Source: Calothrix sp. NIES-2100 (GTDB lineage: Bacteria > Cyanobacteriota > Cyanobacteriia > Cyanobacteriales > Nostocaceae). From it: DNA of 64,000 bases. Made by a program: the position numbers and the translations under genes. The DNA lies in the NCBI RefSeq assembly GCF_002368195.1, contig NZ_AP018178.1, forward strand, positions 3,306,791-3,370,790. Reading direction: 5' to 3'. The notes beneath the pieces are model-generated. The model was not told where the DNA came from and did not search any database. It was given only the letters and a program-made list of their open reading frames with translations. This document shows, piece after piece, positions 27,107 through 37,443 of the stretch (positions within the stretch are counted from its first letter, which is position 1; every line of letters starts with the position of its first letter).

Positions 27107-27170
27107 CATTTGAAGTTAGTTATAATTTTTATGGTAGAGATAGAAAATAATTGCGATCGCTGCCATGAAC

Positions 27171-27359
27171 TTACCTTCTATTTTTCTGAGCTTTCCAAGT
27201 TCCACCGTAAACATAAAATGGGTTGTTGTCACTTACTGAATGCCAACATTCAGGACAAACAAATATCCATTTGCCACCGTCTTCATATTTCACTCTGTAC
27301 AAAATTGGTGCAGATTGACTACAGCGAACGCACAATTTCACTCGCATCTTACCTGACAT
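27171..27359 (-). CDS. Small zinc-ribbon-like protein
   Basis: A 62-residue protein starting MSGKMRVKLCVRCSQSAPILYRV. Two CxxC pairs (CVRC and CPEC) form a probable treble-clef or zinc-ribbon site, and the C-terminus is YVYGGTWKAQKNRR. An in-frame extension upstream to 27443 is repeat sequence and is rejected. It reads as a compact conserved cyanobacterial hypothetical; function unknown. Confidence 0.65.
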   Translation of the reverse strand: MSGKMRVKLCVRCSQSAPILYRVKYEDGGKWIFVCPECWHSVSDNNPFYVYGGTWKAQKNRR

Positions 27360-27427
27360 TTTCCTGATGCCAATACAGCATTTATACAGTATAGCTGTTG
27401 ACTGTTGACTGTTGATTGTTGAATGTT

Positions 27428-27489
27428 GTAGGGGCGGGTTCACAAATATCTTCGATTGTTAACCCGAATCTCGGTTAACCCGCCCCTAC
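27428..27489. repeat. Dispersed inverted repeat (GTAGGGGCGGGTT family)
   Basis: GTAGGGGCGGGTT at the left and AACCCGCCCCTAC at the right, with an internal GTTAACCCGA/TCGGTTAAC hairpin. Same family as 21406-21466. STRR heptamers (TTGACTG, TTGATTG) precede it at 27398-27425. Confidence 0.75.
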
Positions 27490-27585
27490 AGACTGTTGAA
27501 CGCCAGTTGCTTCAAGTCGGCAAAGCCGCCCAACGCACTGGCTCCTGTTGACAGACTTGGTTTTATCTTAGCTTGATGTCCTAAT

Positions 27586-29379
27586 CTATCTGGCTACAGC
27601 TATACAATAGCGATCGCGCCCCTGTTGTTTGGCATTGTATAGTGCTTTATCGGCTGAAGTGATAAGTATATCTGGCTTGATGTCCGAAGTGGGTATAACA
27701 GAAGTAATACCCAAACTAATGGTGACGATATCCTTGACATCAGAATGTAAATGAGGAATAGCCAGATCGTGAATTGCTTGCTGAATACTTTGGGCTACCG
27801 CGATCGCTTCCTCTAAGTCAGTATTAGGGAGGAGTATGGAAAATTCTTCTCCACCATAACGCGCCACGAGATCCCCAGGACGAGAAACTGTCTGTTGCAC
27901 TGTTTGCGCTACTCTGATGAGACAATTATCGCCTCCCTGATGACCATAGTAGTCGTTATAAGATTTGAATTTATCAACATCGAATAAAATCAGTGACAGG
28001 GGTTGTTGTTCTCGTGCAAGGCGGTTCCATTCGGCTTGCAGTCGTTTGTCGAAGCAGCGACGGTTAGCCACTTGAGTCAAACCATCTAGATTTGCTAGTT
28101 GTTCTAATTTTTGATTTGCATCTTCTGCTTTTTCTTTAGCAATTACCAACTCTGCGGTTCTCTCCTGTACCCGTTGTTCTAAAGTTTCAAAAGCTGTTTG
28201 CAACTGAAGTGCCATTTTATTAAATGATTTTGCTAGTTGACCAATTTCGTCTTGAGAATTAATTTTGGCGCGGATATCTAAGTCACCTGCGGTAAATTGT
28301 AAAACTATATCTGTCAGATAAATTATTGGCTTAGTTAGTAGTTTCACAATAGAAAAAGCGATGATTGTCACTACTGAAGCGATAATTGAAAATAGCAACA
28401 TAGCATCACGAATTTGCTTTTTTACTGGTGCTAGGGCAACATCAAGAGGCTGGGCGAACAATACAGACCAAGGTTGATATTTTAACCGAGCGATCGCTAT
28501 CAGATTAACTTGATTACCTGTTGCTGACAAAGATGCAATTAAATATGATTGTTTATTATCCAATGCTTGCTGAAGCTGGGACTCATTAGTTACCAATTCT
28601 GTGACAGGATAATTAGGTAAACGCCCTTGGCGTTGCAGTTGATTTACAACATCTAAAGGCAGAGGTACAATTGATTTAAACAGTAGTTGTGGTGCCGTGC
28701 TATGTGCCAAATAAATATAATTTTCATCTAAAAGAATCGCCAAGGATTTTGCCCCAGCCCGTTCAGTTTCTCGATTGACTAACTGCTGGACAACAGTAGC
28801 ATTGTAGGAAACACGCAATACACCTAATATCTTTCCCTTAGCATTGCGCACCGGACTACTAAAAAACAGGGTAACAAGCTCGGGAATTTTCGGCGATCTC
28901 TTCATACTAGAAACAAAGGATAACCCAGTTGTCATTGGTGTTTTAAAATAATCTTCATCTGATTCATTTTTATCCATGTTGGATATCTGGGTATCCAAAA
29001 TATTTTTCCCGTTTAAGTCGAGCAAAGCATAGGAGAGAATATTAACCATATCTTTGCGACTGAGACTACTTAATGTTTCTGTCGCCAATTTCATTTCCGG
29101 GCTGTGATCTCGCTGTTTTGGGGTGAGGCTCAGATAACGTGCCAAACCTGGTAAAATCGCCTCTACGCGCACGGAATTGAGATTTGCATCAATAAAAGCA
29201 TCTATTCGATTAGCAGTTTCATTAGCCGCCGCAGATAAGGCTTGTCGGGCGTTGTCAGTCAGTGCTTTTTCAGTTGTCTGTTTGTTAATAAATACCAATA
29301 ACAGTAAAGGAATCAAAGCCACAATCAGAAATGAGGCGATCAACTTTCTCCGGATGCTACCCAAAAAAGCCTGCTGCAT
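27586..29379 (-). CDS. Membrane diguanylate cyclase (Cache-HAMP-GGDEF)
   Basis: A 597-residue sensor enzyme. TM1 (LIASFLIVALIPLLLLVFI, about 13-31) is followed by a periplasmic dCache-type sensor (about 35-325), TM2 (AMLLFSIIASVVTIIAFSIV), and HAMP (KPIIYLTDIVLQFTAGDLDIRA). A coiled coil leads to a C-terminal GGDEF domain with active site GGEEF. An intact I-site RxxD (RPGD) lies five residues before it, so c-di-GMP product inhibition is expected. It makes c-di-GMP from GTP. It starts 9 bp after the stop of a substrate-binding protein gene, implying that a solute is delivered to the Cache domain (inference). Confidence 0.92.
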   Translation of the reverse strand: MQQAFLGSIRRKLIASFLIVALIPLLLLVFINKQTTEKALTDNARQALSAAANETANRIDAFIDANLNSVRVEAILPGLARYLSLTPKQRDHSPEMKLATETLSSLSRKDMVNILSYALLDLNGKNILDTQISNMDKNESDEDYFKTPMTTGLSFVSSMKRSPKIPELVTLFFSSPVRNAKGKILGVLRVSYNATVVQQLVNRETERAGAKSLAILLDENYIYLAHSTAPQLLFKSIVPLPLDVVNQLQRQGRLPNYPVTELVTNESQLQQALDNKQSYLIASLSATGNQVNLIAIARLKYQPWSVLFAQPLDVALAPVKKQIRDAMLLFSIIASVVTIIAFSIVKLLTKPIIYLTDIVLQFTAGDLDIRAKINSQDEIGQLAKSFNKMALQLQTAFETLEQRVQERTAELVIAKEKAEDANQKLEQLANLDGLTQVANRRCFDKRLQAEWNRLAREQQPLSLILFDVDKFKSYNDYYGHQGGDNCLIRVAQTVQQTVSRPGDLVARYGGEEFSILLPNTDLEEAIAVAQSIQQAIHDLAIPHLHSDVKDIVTISLGITSVIPTSDIKPDILITSADKALYNAKQQGRDRYCIAVAR

Positions 29380-29388
29380 GGCTGTAAA

Positions 29389-30369
29389 CTAGAAAGGAGG
29401 ATTCAAGAAGGAAGAATTGAACAAACTTTTTAATTCAGGAATGCGAGTGATGTTTCCCGAGCGAATAAAAAAGTCTGTATATATCTTGGCAGTTTTGTAG
29501 ATGGAGTTAGGGTTGCTAGGTTGAAATAATTTTTGATTTTCGGCTAAATTAGTGAGGTTTACTCCCGCCAAAGAGATTGTATTGCTAGGAATGTTTAACG
29601 CTTTGCTAACGATGGCGTTTCCTTCCTGAACATTTGCTTTCCAGTAGTTTACAGCTTGCAGCCATCCGCGCACAAATGCACGAATGTCTTCGGGGCGATC
29701 GCGGATAATCTCACCGCGACAGACAATCATATCTATAATCAAGCCAGGGGTTTGTTTGCTGGTAAATAGGATATGTCCCCCAGATTTAATAGCTTTAGAA
29801 AGATGGGGTTCCCAAGTGTTTCCGGCTTGAATATTATTATTTTTTAGGTATTGCGGAATTTCCGCAGCCTCTAATTTAACCAAATTCACATCATCGCTGG
29901 TTAAGTTGGCAGTTTTCAACATCTCAGTCACAAAAACTTCGCTAAAACCACCTAGATTTGTACCCAGCTTTTTCCCTTTTAAGTCAGCGACGGTTTTAAT
30001 TTGAGATTGGGCGACTACCACATCTGCTCCTGTTGATTCATCTATAACCATCACGCTTTGTATATCAGGATTTGTGGCACTCACGATCATAAAAGTTCCC
30101 AAGGATGATGTAATCACATCATATTTACCCGCAATGAAATTTGCAGATATTAATCGGGTGTATGGGTTATAAATTAGTTCCACATCTACCCCTTGAGCTT
30201 TGAAGAATCCTTTTTCTTGAGCAATGATACCTGGATATTCGCCAACAAAAGATGCAAATGCCAGTTTCAAGGGAGGGCGTTTTAATTCGGTTGGTGCCCA
30301 AGCATGGCAAGCAAATAGCAAACAGCCAGTAATTAAAAAAATACCTACGTACCTAAGTATTTTCAACAT
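29389..30369 (-). CDS. Substrate-binding lipoprotein (NMT1/SsuA-like family)
   Basis: About 326 residues. The signal peptide ends in the lipobox LLFAC, so the protein is predicted to be lipid-anchored. The body matches periplasmic binding proteins of the nitrate/taurine/thiamine-precursor class: LAFASFVGEYPGIIAQEKGFFKAQGVDVELI, VADLKGKKLGTNLG, and LQAVNYWKAN. No ABC permease or ATPase genes adjoin it; instead it is followed after 9 bp by a Cache-GGDEF cyclase. The start is ATG 30369; a GTG at 30384 is the alternative. Ligand unknown. Confidence 0.85.
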   Translation of the reverse strand: MLKILRYVGIFLITGCLLFACHAWAPTELKRPPLKLAFASFVGEYPGIIAQEKGFFKAQGVDVELIYNPYTRLISANFIAGKYDVITSSLGTFMIVSATNPDIQSVMVIDESTGADVVVAQSQIKTVADLKGKKLGTNLGGFSEVFVTEMLKTANLTSDDVNLVKLEAAEIPQYLKNNNIQAGNTWEPHLSKAIKSGGHILFTSKQTPGLIIDMIVCRGEIIRDRPEDIRAFVRGWLQAVNYWKANVQEGNAIVSKALNIPSNTISLAGVNLTNLAENQKLFQPSNPNSIYKTAKIYTDFFIRSGNITRIPELKSLFNSSFLNPPF

Positions 30370-31182
30370 AAAAGTTGTCACCAATCCTATAAATAATCAT
30401 TATCACAGTTATTGTTTATATAATAAAAAATATAATATTAGTTAAATTCATTCCTCAACACAGATGAATGTATTTTTGTAAATACCTAACTTTCAGTAGA
30501 GCGCAAAATTTTGCGCTTGCAAAAAAATAGTACTTTATGATACAATTTATGGAAAATAGCTGGCATTTCAAAGGGAATATCCAAAGCTTGTAAACATCTC
30601 GCTTAGTGCTACTTACAGGAATTATCTATCTAAATAGCTCTGCTCAATTTTCAATTTAATTGGCTCAGTTATTTATCAAATAATAGTGATAATTGCAACT
30701 AGAGTATCTTATTATTGAATATATTTGATTGCTAAAGTTACTCGTTTATTATCGATCAATCTATCTATAAGCAGGGAAAGCTGAAGGGAAGTCGAAGGGA
30801 AGGCAGAAGCTTTACTTGAAGTGGAAAGAAATCTAATTAATACTGGTAAGTAGCTCAACGTAAATAAATATAATATGTTTTGTCATTGCGAGGAACGAAG
30901 CAATCGCAAAGACTGGGATTGCTTCTCTTCGAGACGCTTCGCGAACGTCGTTCCTCCTCTCTTCAAGACGCTACGCGCTAAGCGAAGCTATGCCGAAGGC
31001 TTTACGCAATGACATCTTACATTTAATTATGTTGACCTACTTATTTAAAAGGGCTGTTAAAAGTTGCCTGTGAAGAGTTCCCTTTTAACTGTGGAGCAAG
31101 ATGCTCCCACTACAAATAAACAATCGGTGCAGTTAACCTACACCGATCGCTAAATTGACTTGAATTAAACATTACTATTGTC
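30370..31182. other. Long intergenic region with a dispersed repeat
   Basis: No gene is supported in about 810 bp. At 30881-31015 there is a composite repeat flanked by TCATTGCGAGGAACGAAGCA and TACGCAATGACAT, with internal CGAGACGCTTCGCGAACG and GCTAAGCGAAGCTATGCCG units also seen near 8.8 and 48.1 kb. The remainder is AT-rich. Confidence 0.6.
31123..31147 (-). terminator. Possible terminator of the PIN-TRAM gene
   Basis: ATCGGTG (31123-31129) pairs with CACCGAT (31141-31147). On the minus strand a T-rich stretch (TGTTTATTTG) follows. It is about 35 bp beyond the gene's stop. The stem is short. Confidence 0.4.
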
Positions 31183-32259
31183 TTATGCCAATGCTGAAGC
31201 CTGTGGTTTAGCAAAAATCATGCGTCCTGCTGTAGTTTGCAAAGCACTGGTGACTACCACTCGCAGTTCACCACCTACATAACTACTACCTTCTTCCACG
31301 ACAACCATTGTGCCATCATCTAAGTAGCCGATTCCTTGGCTGGGTTCTTTCCCTTCCTTGAGAATCTTCAAATCTAGGTTATCTCCTGGTAAATAGGTGG
31401 GACGGACAGCATTAACTAAATCATTGACATTCAATACTGGTACTTTCTGCACACTAGCAACTTTCGATAAATTGTAGTCGTTAGTTAGCAGTGTGGCGTT
31501 GATTTCCTGAGCAAATCGCACTAACTTGGCATCTACTGTGGGAATATCTTCGTAGTCTGCTGGGTTAATGAGAATGCGATCGGGGTAAGCTTCTTTGATG
31601 CGGTTGAGAATTTCTAGTCCTCGTCTTCCCCGCACCCGCTTTTGGTCTTTGCTAGCATCGGCTACTTGTTGCAATTCTTGCAAAACAAACTGTGGGACGA
31701 TAATTGGCCCTTCCAGAAAGCCGGTTTCTAAAAGTGCTTCAATACGACCATCAATAATGCAGCTTGTGTCTAAAACTTTCGTATTGGCGGGTTTGAGAGT
31801 TCCTTCCGCTACCATAGTTTCTACGGTGTTGGGATTAATAAATCGCAACAAGCCTCGCCCGTGGGTATCAGCTAAATTCATGCCAGTGACCGACAATATA
31901 ATACTGCCGACAACTGCCACTAAGGGCTTAATAAAACTAAAATCCGGGGGAATAGGTAGCAAAAATAGCGGAGCTAGCATCAGGTTGGCTAACAATAGTC
32001 CAATCACCAAACCGATCGCCCGCGTTAAGATCACTTCCAGAGGCATTTCTTTGACTTGGGCTTCTAGGCGACGATAGGTCGTTTGGAAACTCAGTCCAAT
32101 TGCACCGCCAATAATGGCAGCAAACACGGCAACAACTAAGCGTAAGGCTTCTAGGTTGGTCACCCGGTCTAACGAGCCATTGGGTAGTAGTTCAATGCTA
32201 TAGAACCCTATTCCCGCTGCTGCTAGGATAAATGAGAGAATAATAATTGCGTCTAGCAT
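31183..32259 (-). CDS. PIN-TRAM membrane protein (YacL-like)
   Basis: About 358 residues from ATG 32259, with AGGA at 11 nt spacing; a TTG upstream at 32280 is less likely. Four N-terminal transmembrane segments (about 1-130) are followed by a PIN nuclease domain with acidic residues in VLDTSCIIDGRI, ELQQVADA, TVDAKLVRFA and LLTNDYNLSKVA. A C-terminal TRAM domain (GKEPSQGIGYLDDGTMVVVEEG) is predicted to bind RNA. Family members are candidate membrane-tethered ribonucleases; no substrate is known. Confidence 0.9.
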   Translation of the reverse strand: MLDAIIILSFILAAAGIGFYSIELLPNGSLDRVTNLEALRLVVAVFAAIIGGAIGLSFQTTYRRLEAQVKEMPLEVILTRAIGLVIGLLLANLMLAPLFLLPIPPDFSFIKPLVAVVGSIILSVTGMNLADTHGRGLLRFINPNTVETMVAEGTLKPANTKVLDTSCIIDGRIEALLETGFLEGPIIVPQFVLQELQQVADASKDQKRVRGRRGLEILNRIKEAYPDRILINPADYEDIPTVDAKLVRFAQEINATLLTNDYNLSKVASVQKVPVLNVNDLVNAVRPTYLPGDNLDLKILKEGKEPSQGIGYLDDGTMVVVEEGSSYVGGELRVVVTSALQTTAGRMIFAKPQASALA

Positions 32260-32509
32260 GGTTTTGTGGTTTTCCTGCAACTGTATTAACCGAAAGAGTG
32301 TAAGTAGTTTTTATTTCATCGGCAATTAGATTGATAAATGTTTACTCAACTCTAGGGGTTTAAGCAGGCAATATCTGCAAATATTATAACCAAATAGTTT
32401 TAACTTCATATTATGAATCGTTTTGTTGTAAAACGATAAAACTTGTTAATAAACTACTAATTTTTATAGTAGGTAAATTTCAGGATGATTAATTTTAATA
32501 TTTCTCACA

Positions 32510-33694
32510 ATGGATAAAAAACTTAATTTTGCTAGCATTCCCAGTTCTGCTTACGTGCATATTCCCTTTTGCAGACGCAGGTGCTTTTATTGTGATTTTC
32601 CCATATTTGTGGTTGGCGATCGCTCCCGTGGTGAAACATCTAGTACTATCTCCCATTATGTAGAACTGCTAATTCAAGAAATCAGCATTACACAGTCATT
32701 TGGTCAACCCTTAAAAACAATTTTTTTTGGTGGTGGTACTCCTTCCCTACTGGCAATAGACCAGTTACAGCAGATACTAGCCTCACTAGAAAGGCATTTT
32801 GGTATTGTACCAGGGGCAGAGATTTCAATGGAAATGGACCCTGGCACGTTTGATTTAGCACATATAGAGGGTTACCGCAGTCTAGGGGTGAATCGGGTAA
32901 GTTTGGGTGTACAGGCTTTTCAAGCAGAGTTACTCAAAGTTGCTGGGCGATCGCATTCAATTGCAGATATTTTTGCAGCTGTGGAATTACTCCGCAAAGT
33001 CGAGATTCCCGAATTCAGTTTAGACTTGATTTCTGGTTTACCGCATCAGTCTTTAGAGGATTGGCAGGATTCACTCTTCCAAGCAGTGGCGATCGCACCC
33101 ACTCACATCTCAATTTATGACCTTACCATCGAGCCAGGTACAGCGTTTGGTCGTTATTACAAACCAGGCGATCGCCCTTTACCGACAGATGAAACCACAG
33201 TCCAAATGTACCAGATGGCACAGCAAGTTTTAACTGGTGCAGGTTACGAGCATTATGAAATATCTAACTATGCCCAGCCCGGTCATCAATGTCAACATAA
33301 TCGGGTTTATTGGGAAAATCGCCCATATTATGGTTTTGGGATGGGTGCGGCTAGCTACGTTGACTCTAAACGGTTTACTCGTCCCCGAAAGACTAAGGAG
33401 TATTACCAATGGGTAGAAGCAGGTTGTATCGTTGATTGTGAAGTTACACCAGTTAATGAAGTTTTGTTAGAAACTCTCATGTTAGGATTGCGTCTAGCTG
33501 AAGGTTTGAGTTTAGAAACTTTAGGGGCGGAATTTGGGGAAAAGAAAGTAGAAGATATTCACCAATTTCTACAGCCTTATTTTGATAAAGGTTGGGTGGA
33601 AGTTATCGAAGGAAGATTGAGGTTAAGCGATCCCCAAGGCTTTTTATTTTCTAATGTAGTTTTGGCGGAGTTGTTTGCAGAATTTGGTGAATGA
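32510..33694 (+). CDS. hemW: HemW-type radical SAM protein (haem chaperone, formerly HemN-like)
   Basis: A 394-residue radical SAM protein. The cluster motif CRRRCFYCDF (CxxxCxxC) lies near residues 21-28. Further blocks are FFGGGTPSLL, EMDPGTFD, VNRVSLGVQAF and GLPHQSLEDW. The C-terminal HemN_C domain carries ETLMLGLRLAEG. It lacks the second upstream cysteine (CxxxCxxCxC) required in true coproporphyrinogen oxidase HemN, supporting HemW, which binds haem for delivery to haem enzymes. Stand-alone gene; ATG 32510 has only a weak ribosome binding site. Confidence 0.88.
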   Translation: MDKKLNFASIPSSAYVHIPFCRRRCFYCDFPIFVVGDRSRGETSSTISHYVELLIQEISITQSFGQPLKTIFFGGGTPSLLAIDQLQQILASLERHFGIVPGAEISMEMDPGTFDLAHIEGYRSLGVNRVSLGVQAFQAELLKVAGRSHSIADIFAAVELLRKVEIPEFSLDLISGLPHQSLEDWQDSLFQAVAIAPTHISIYDLTIEPGTAFGRYYKPGDRPLPTDETTVQMYQMAQQVLTGAGYEHYEISNYAQPGHQCQHNRVYWENRPYYGFGMGAASYVDSKRFTRPRKTKEYYQWVEAGCIVDCEVTPVNEVLLETLMLGLRLAEGLSLETLGAEFGEKKVEDIHQFLQPYFDKGWVEVIEGRLRLSDPQGFLFSNVVLAELFAEFGE

Positions 33695-33749
33695 GACTAC
33701 TTGTAGTCTATGTTAGAAAATGAAGGAAAAAGATTAGTCAAGGTAAATT

Positions 33750-33974
33750 ATGTCAACAGTGTCACAGCAACTAGAAGAACGAGTAGCAATTCTAGAGGCT
33801 GAAGTTGCAAGCCTCAAAAATAAATTGGAAGTTGTTGCTTTGCCAACAAAACCTTGGTGGGAGAGGATTGCTGGTACATTTGCTGACAACTCAGCTTATG
33901 ATGAAGCCATGCAGCTAGGACGCGAGTATCGTGAATCCTTGCGTTCTGCTTCTGTAGAATCACGAGATGCTTAG
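33750..33974 (+). CDS. Small coiled-coil protein, probable antitoxin of a VapC-type toxin
   Basis: A 74-residue protein whose first 30 residues form a heptad-rich helix (LEERVAILEAEVASLKNKLE), followed by PWWERIAGTFADNSAYDEAMQLGREYRES. That second segment is a typical short helix used by antitoxins to block PIN toxins. Its stop is immediately followed by the ATG of the PIN gene, so the two are co-translated. It lacks an obvious DNA-binding domain. Function inferred from context. Confidence 0.7.
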   Translation: MSTVSQQLEERVAILEAEVASLKNKLEVVALPTKPWWERIAGTFADNSAYDEAMQLGREYRESLRSASVESRDA

Positions 33975-34394
33975 ATGTACATTCTCGATACCGATCATCT
34001 CAGTGTTTTGGAGCGCAAAGGAGTAGGAGCGCAACGTCTTCTCATCCGATTGGCAAATGTCAATCCTAATGAGATTGTAGCAACCATCATTAGCTACGAA
34101 GAACAAACGCGGGGCTGGTTGAGTTATGTGACAAAAGCTAGGACTGTTGAGGGACAAGTTGAAGCTTACAAGCAGTTGAAAAAGCAATTAACTAATTACT
34201 GCTCTATCCCAATCCTAGAATTTGATGCACAAGCAGCCCAAGAATTTCAACGTCTTAAGGCTTTATATCCTAGACTGGGAACGATGGATTTGAAAATTGC
34301 GGCGATCGCGCTTGTGAATCAAGCTATCCTATTGACTCGAAATTCGGCTGATTTTGGGCAAATTGCCAATTTACGCACAGAGGATTGGACATGA
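33975..34394 (+). CDS. vapC: PIN-domain toxin (VapC family)
   Basis: A 139-residue PIN-domain ribonuclease. Acidic active-site residues are in MYILDTDHLSVL (Asp5, Asp7), the Glu of ISYEEQTRGW, Asp in GTMDLKIAAIAL and the C-terminal TRNSADFGQI. VapC toxins cleave tRNA or rRNA when free of antitoxin. It directly abuts the upstream antitoxin-like gene. A 27-bp piece of this gene (34068-34094) is repeated downstream at 34422-34448, probably a duplication scar. Confidence 0.85.
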   Translation: MYILDTDHLSVLERKGVGAQRLLIRLANVNPNEIVATIISYEEQTRGWLSYVTKARTVEGQVEAYKQLKKQLTNYCSIPILEFDAQAAQEFQRLKALYPRLGTMDLKIAAIALVNQAILLTRNSADFGQIANLRTEDWT

Positions 34395-34463
34395 ATAGAG
34401 CATCATCGCTCTTGTTTTTACAATGAGATTGTAGCAACCATCATCAGCGAGGAGTTAAGAATT

Positions 34464-34640
34464 ATTCCTACACCGGAACAAAAAACCCAGTGCTATATAT
34501 TGTGCTGTTGGTTTACGAAGTTTTACTTACCTATCAATATCGTTCGTATGGATGAAAGGACAGGAAATATCTTTTTTTTAGCAGGTGAAGAAAATATTAT
34601 AGAGATATACCCTAACGGAAGATGGAGGTACATAGGATGA
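34464..34640 (+). CDS. DUF6888-like small protein with apparent ATT start
   Basis: A short frame not starting with ATG/GTG/TTG: ATT at 34464 followed by PTPEQKTQCYILCCW...LPINIVRMDERTGNIFFLAGE...YPNGRW. Relatives typically begin MPT-EQ, so the ATT sits exactly where ATG is expected. GAGGAG at 34449-34454 lies 9 nt upstream, a perfect spacing. Its TGA overlaps the ATG of the next gene (ATGA). Either ATT is used as a rare start or the gene has lost its start. Upstream it is joined in frame to a copied fragment of vapC. Pair partner: the DUF6887-like gene. Confidence 0.6.
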   Translation: MPTPEQKTQCYILCCWFTKFYLPINIVRMDERTGNIFFLAGEENIIEIYPNGRWRYIG

Positions 34641-34846
34641 GTAAGCCTAACTTTCAAGCAATGAGCCAAAAAGACTTGCATGATTACGTTCTTGCTCATC
34701 GAGATGACCAGGAAGCTTTTTATGCTTATGTAGACAAATTACATGCGGAAGCAAACTGGATTGAAATGCCACCGTTAGAGTCATTGCAAGATTTGGATAA
34801 ATATCCTGAATTCATCGAACGTTTTCGTGGCGGTTCTAACGTGTGA
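34637..34846 (+). CDS. DUF6887-like small protein
   Basis: A 69-residue protein (MSKPNFQAMSQKDLHDYVLAHRDDQEAF...). ATG 34637 overlaps the stop of the DUF6888-like gene, and an ATG at 34622 is less likely. The N-terminal MSQKDLHDYVLAHR block and the acidic C-terminus are typical of small cyanobacterial proteins found paired with DUF6888, a two-gene layout like toxin-antitoxin modules. Biochemical role unknown. Confidence 0.7.
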   Translation: MSKPNFQAMSQKDLHDYVLAHRDDQEAFYAYVDKLHAEANWIEMPPLESLQDLDKYPEFIERFRGGSNV

Positions 34847-34880
34847 ACTATGGAATTTAGAGAATAAATACTAGCTTGAA

Positions 34881-34900
34881 CAATCAATGTACATTGTTTG
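34881..34900. promoter_or_regulatory. Imperfect palindrome, possible operator
   Basis: CAATCAATGTACATTGTTTG is an inverted repeat of 18 matching bases out of 20 centred on TA. It lies in the spacer before the CSD-DUF1294 gene. It could be a binding site for a dimeric regulator; nothing else supports it. Confidence 0.3.
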
Positions 34901-35030
34901 ATTCATTGCATCTACTTGAATCTGAAGAATCGATGCACAATGATTGACTATATGCAAAGCTAAAGTTATTATTGTTTCTTCGTTGAAAAATGGGCACACT
35001 ATAAAGCAGGTATAGATATCATACTTGTTC

Positions 35031-35675
35031 ATGAAACCTGTTTTCAGCAAAGGTCAAATAATCAGATGGATAGATAATCGGGGGTTTGGTTTTATACAAC
35101 CTAGCGATGGTAGTCAAGAAGTCTTTATTCACATCAGTGGATTCAAAGATGTTAACCGTCGTCCCCAAGTTGGAAATTTGATTCATTATCAACTTACTGT
35201 TGATAAAAACGGTAAGGTAAGCGCGTGTAATGCTTCGATTCAAGGGGTGACATCAACACCTATACCTAAGTCCTCATCTTCTAGCGCACTGAGGAAATCT
35301 AAATCCAAGTCTGTGATGAAATTTTCATCATTAGCATTAAAGACGTTGCTTTTATCTCTTCTACCTGCTTTAGGTTCAATTCATCTTGCATTGACAACTA
35401 GTAACCCAATTGGGCTGATCCTTTATCCTGTAATGAGTTTCATTACTTTTACGCTTTACGCTGATGATAAATCTCGTGCAAAACAAAGACAATGGAGAGT
35501 GCCAGAGAAGACTTTACATCTGTGTGAATTAACTGGTGGTTGGTTAGGTGGGTTTGTGGCGCAACAGACACTACGTCATAAAAGTAGCAAAGTTTCCTAT
35601 CAAGTTGTCTTTTGGGCGATCGCAATTCTTCATATTGTATTTTGGTTATATTGGCTATGGCGAATTAAGATATGA
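35031..35675 (+). CDS. Cold-shock-domain protein fused to DUF1294 membrane domain
   Basis: About 214 residues from ATG 35031 (a TTG at 35025 is possible). The N-terminal cold-shock/OB domain carries RGFGFIQPSDGSQEVFIHISGF, close to the RNP1/RNP2 motifs for single-stranded nucleic acid binding. A basic Ser/Lys linker follows. The C-terminal DUF1294 part has about four hydrophobic segments and the family block DDKSRAKQRQWRVPEKTLHLCELTGGW. This fusion is widespread in bacteria; function is unknown. It converges on hupL. Confidence 0.88.
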   Translation: MKPVFSKGQIIRWIDNRGFGFIQPSDGSQEVFIHISGFKDVNRRPQVGNLIHYQLTVDKNGKVSACNASIQGVTSTPIPKSSSSSALRKSKSKSVMKFSSLALKTLLLSLLPALGSIHLALTTSNPIGLILYPVMSFITFTLYADDKSRAKQRQWRVPEKTLHLCELTGGWLGGFVAQQTLRHKSSKVSYQVVFWAIAILHIVFWLYWLWRIKI

Positions 35676-35699
35676 GCGATCGCATAATTCTCAGCAGAA

Positions 35700-35730
35700 A
35701 ATAGCTAATGATGATTAGCCATTAGCTATT
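35700..35730. terminator. Hairpin between convergent CSD-DUF1294 and hupL genes
   Basis: A perfect 11-bp stem (AATAGCTAATG at 35700-35710; CATTAGCTATT at 35720-35730) with a 9-nt loop. On the minus strand TTTTCT follows, so it probably ends the hupL transcript. Confidence 0.6.
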
Positions 35731-35738
35731 AACGTCAT

Positions 35739-37334
<1,596 letters not shown>

Positions 37335-37443
37335 TTGTTGTTTGTCCTTTGTCAGTTGTCATTTGTCAAGGGTCAATAGTCAATAGTCAATGGTCAATGG
37401 TCAATGGTCACTTGACTTTGGACTTTTGACTTTGGACTCTTGA
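37335..37443. repeat. STRR-filled hupS-hupL spacer
   Basis: The spacer is made of TCATTTG, TCAAGGG, TCAATAG and TCAATGG heptamers followed by GACTTTGGACTTTTGACTTTGGACTCTTGAC-type units. A repeat-rich intergenic segment between hupS and hupL occurs in several Nostocales. Confidence 0.85.

Noticed and set aside
34395..34463. Extending the DUF6888-like frame upstream through NEIVATIIS
   Set aside because: That stretch is a copied vapC fragment with no start codon, and the ribosome binding site position supports initiation at 34464.
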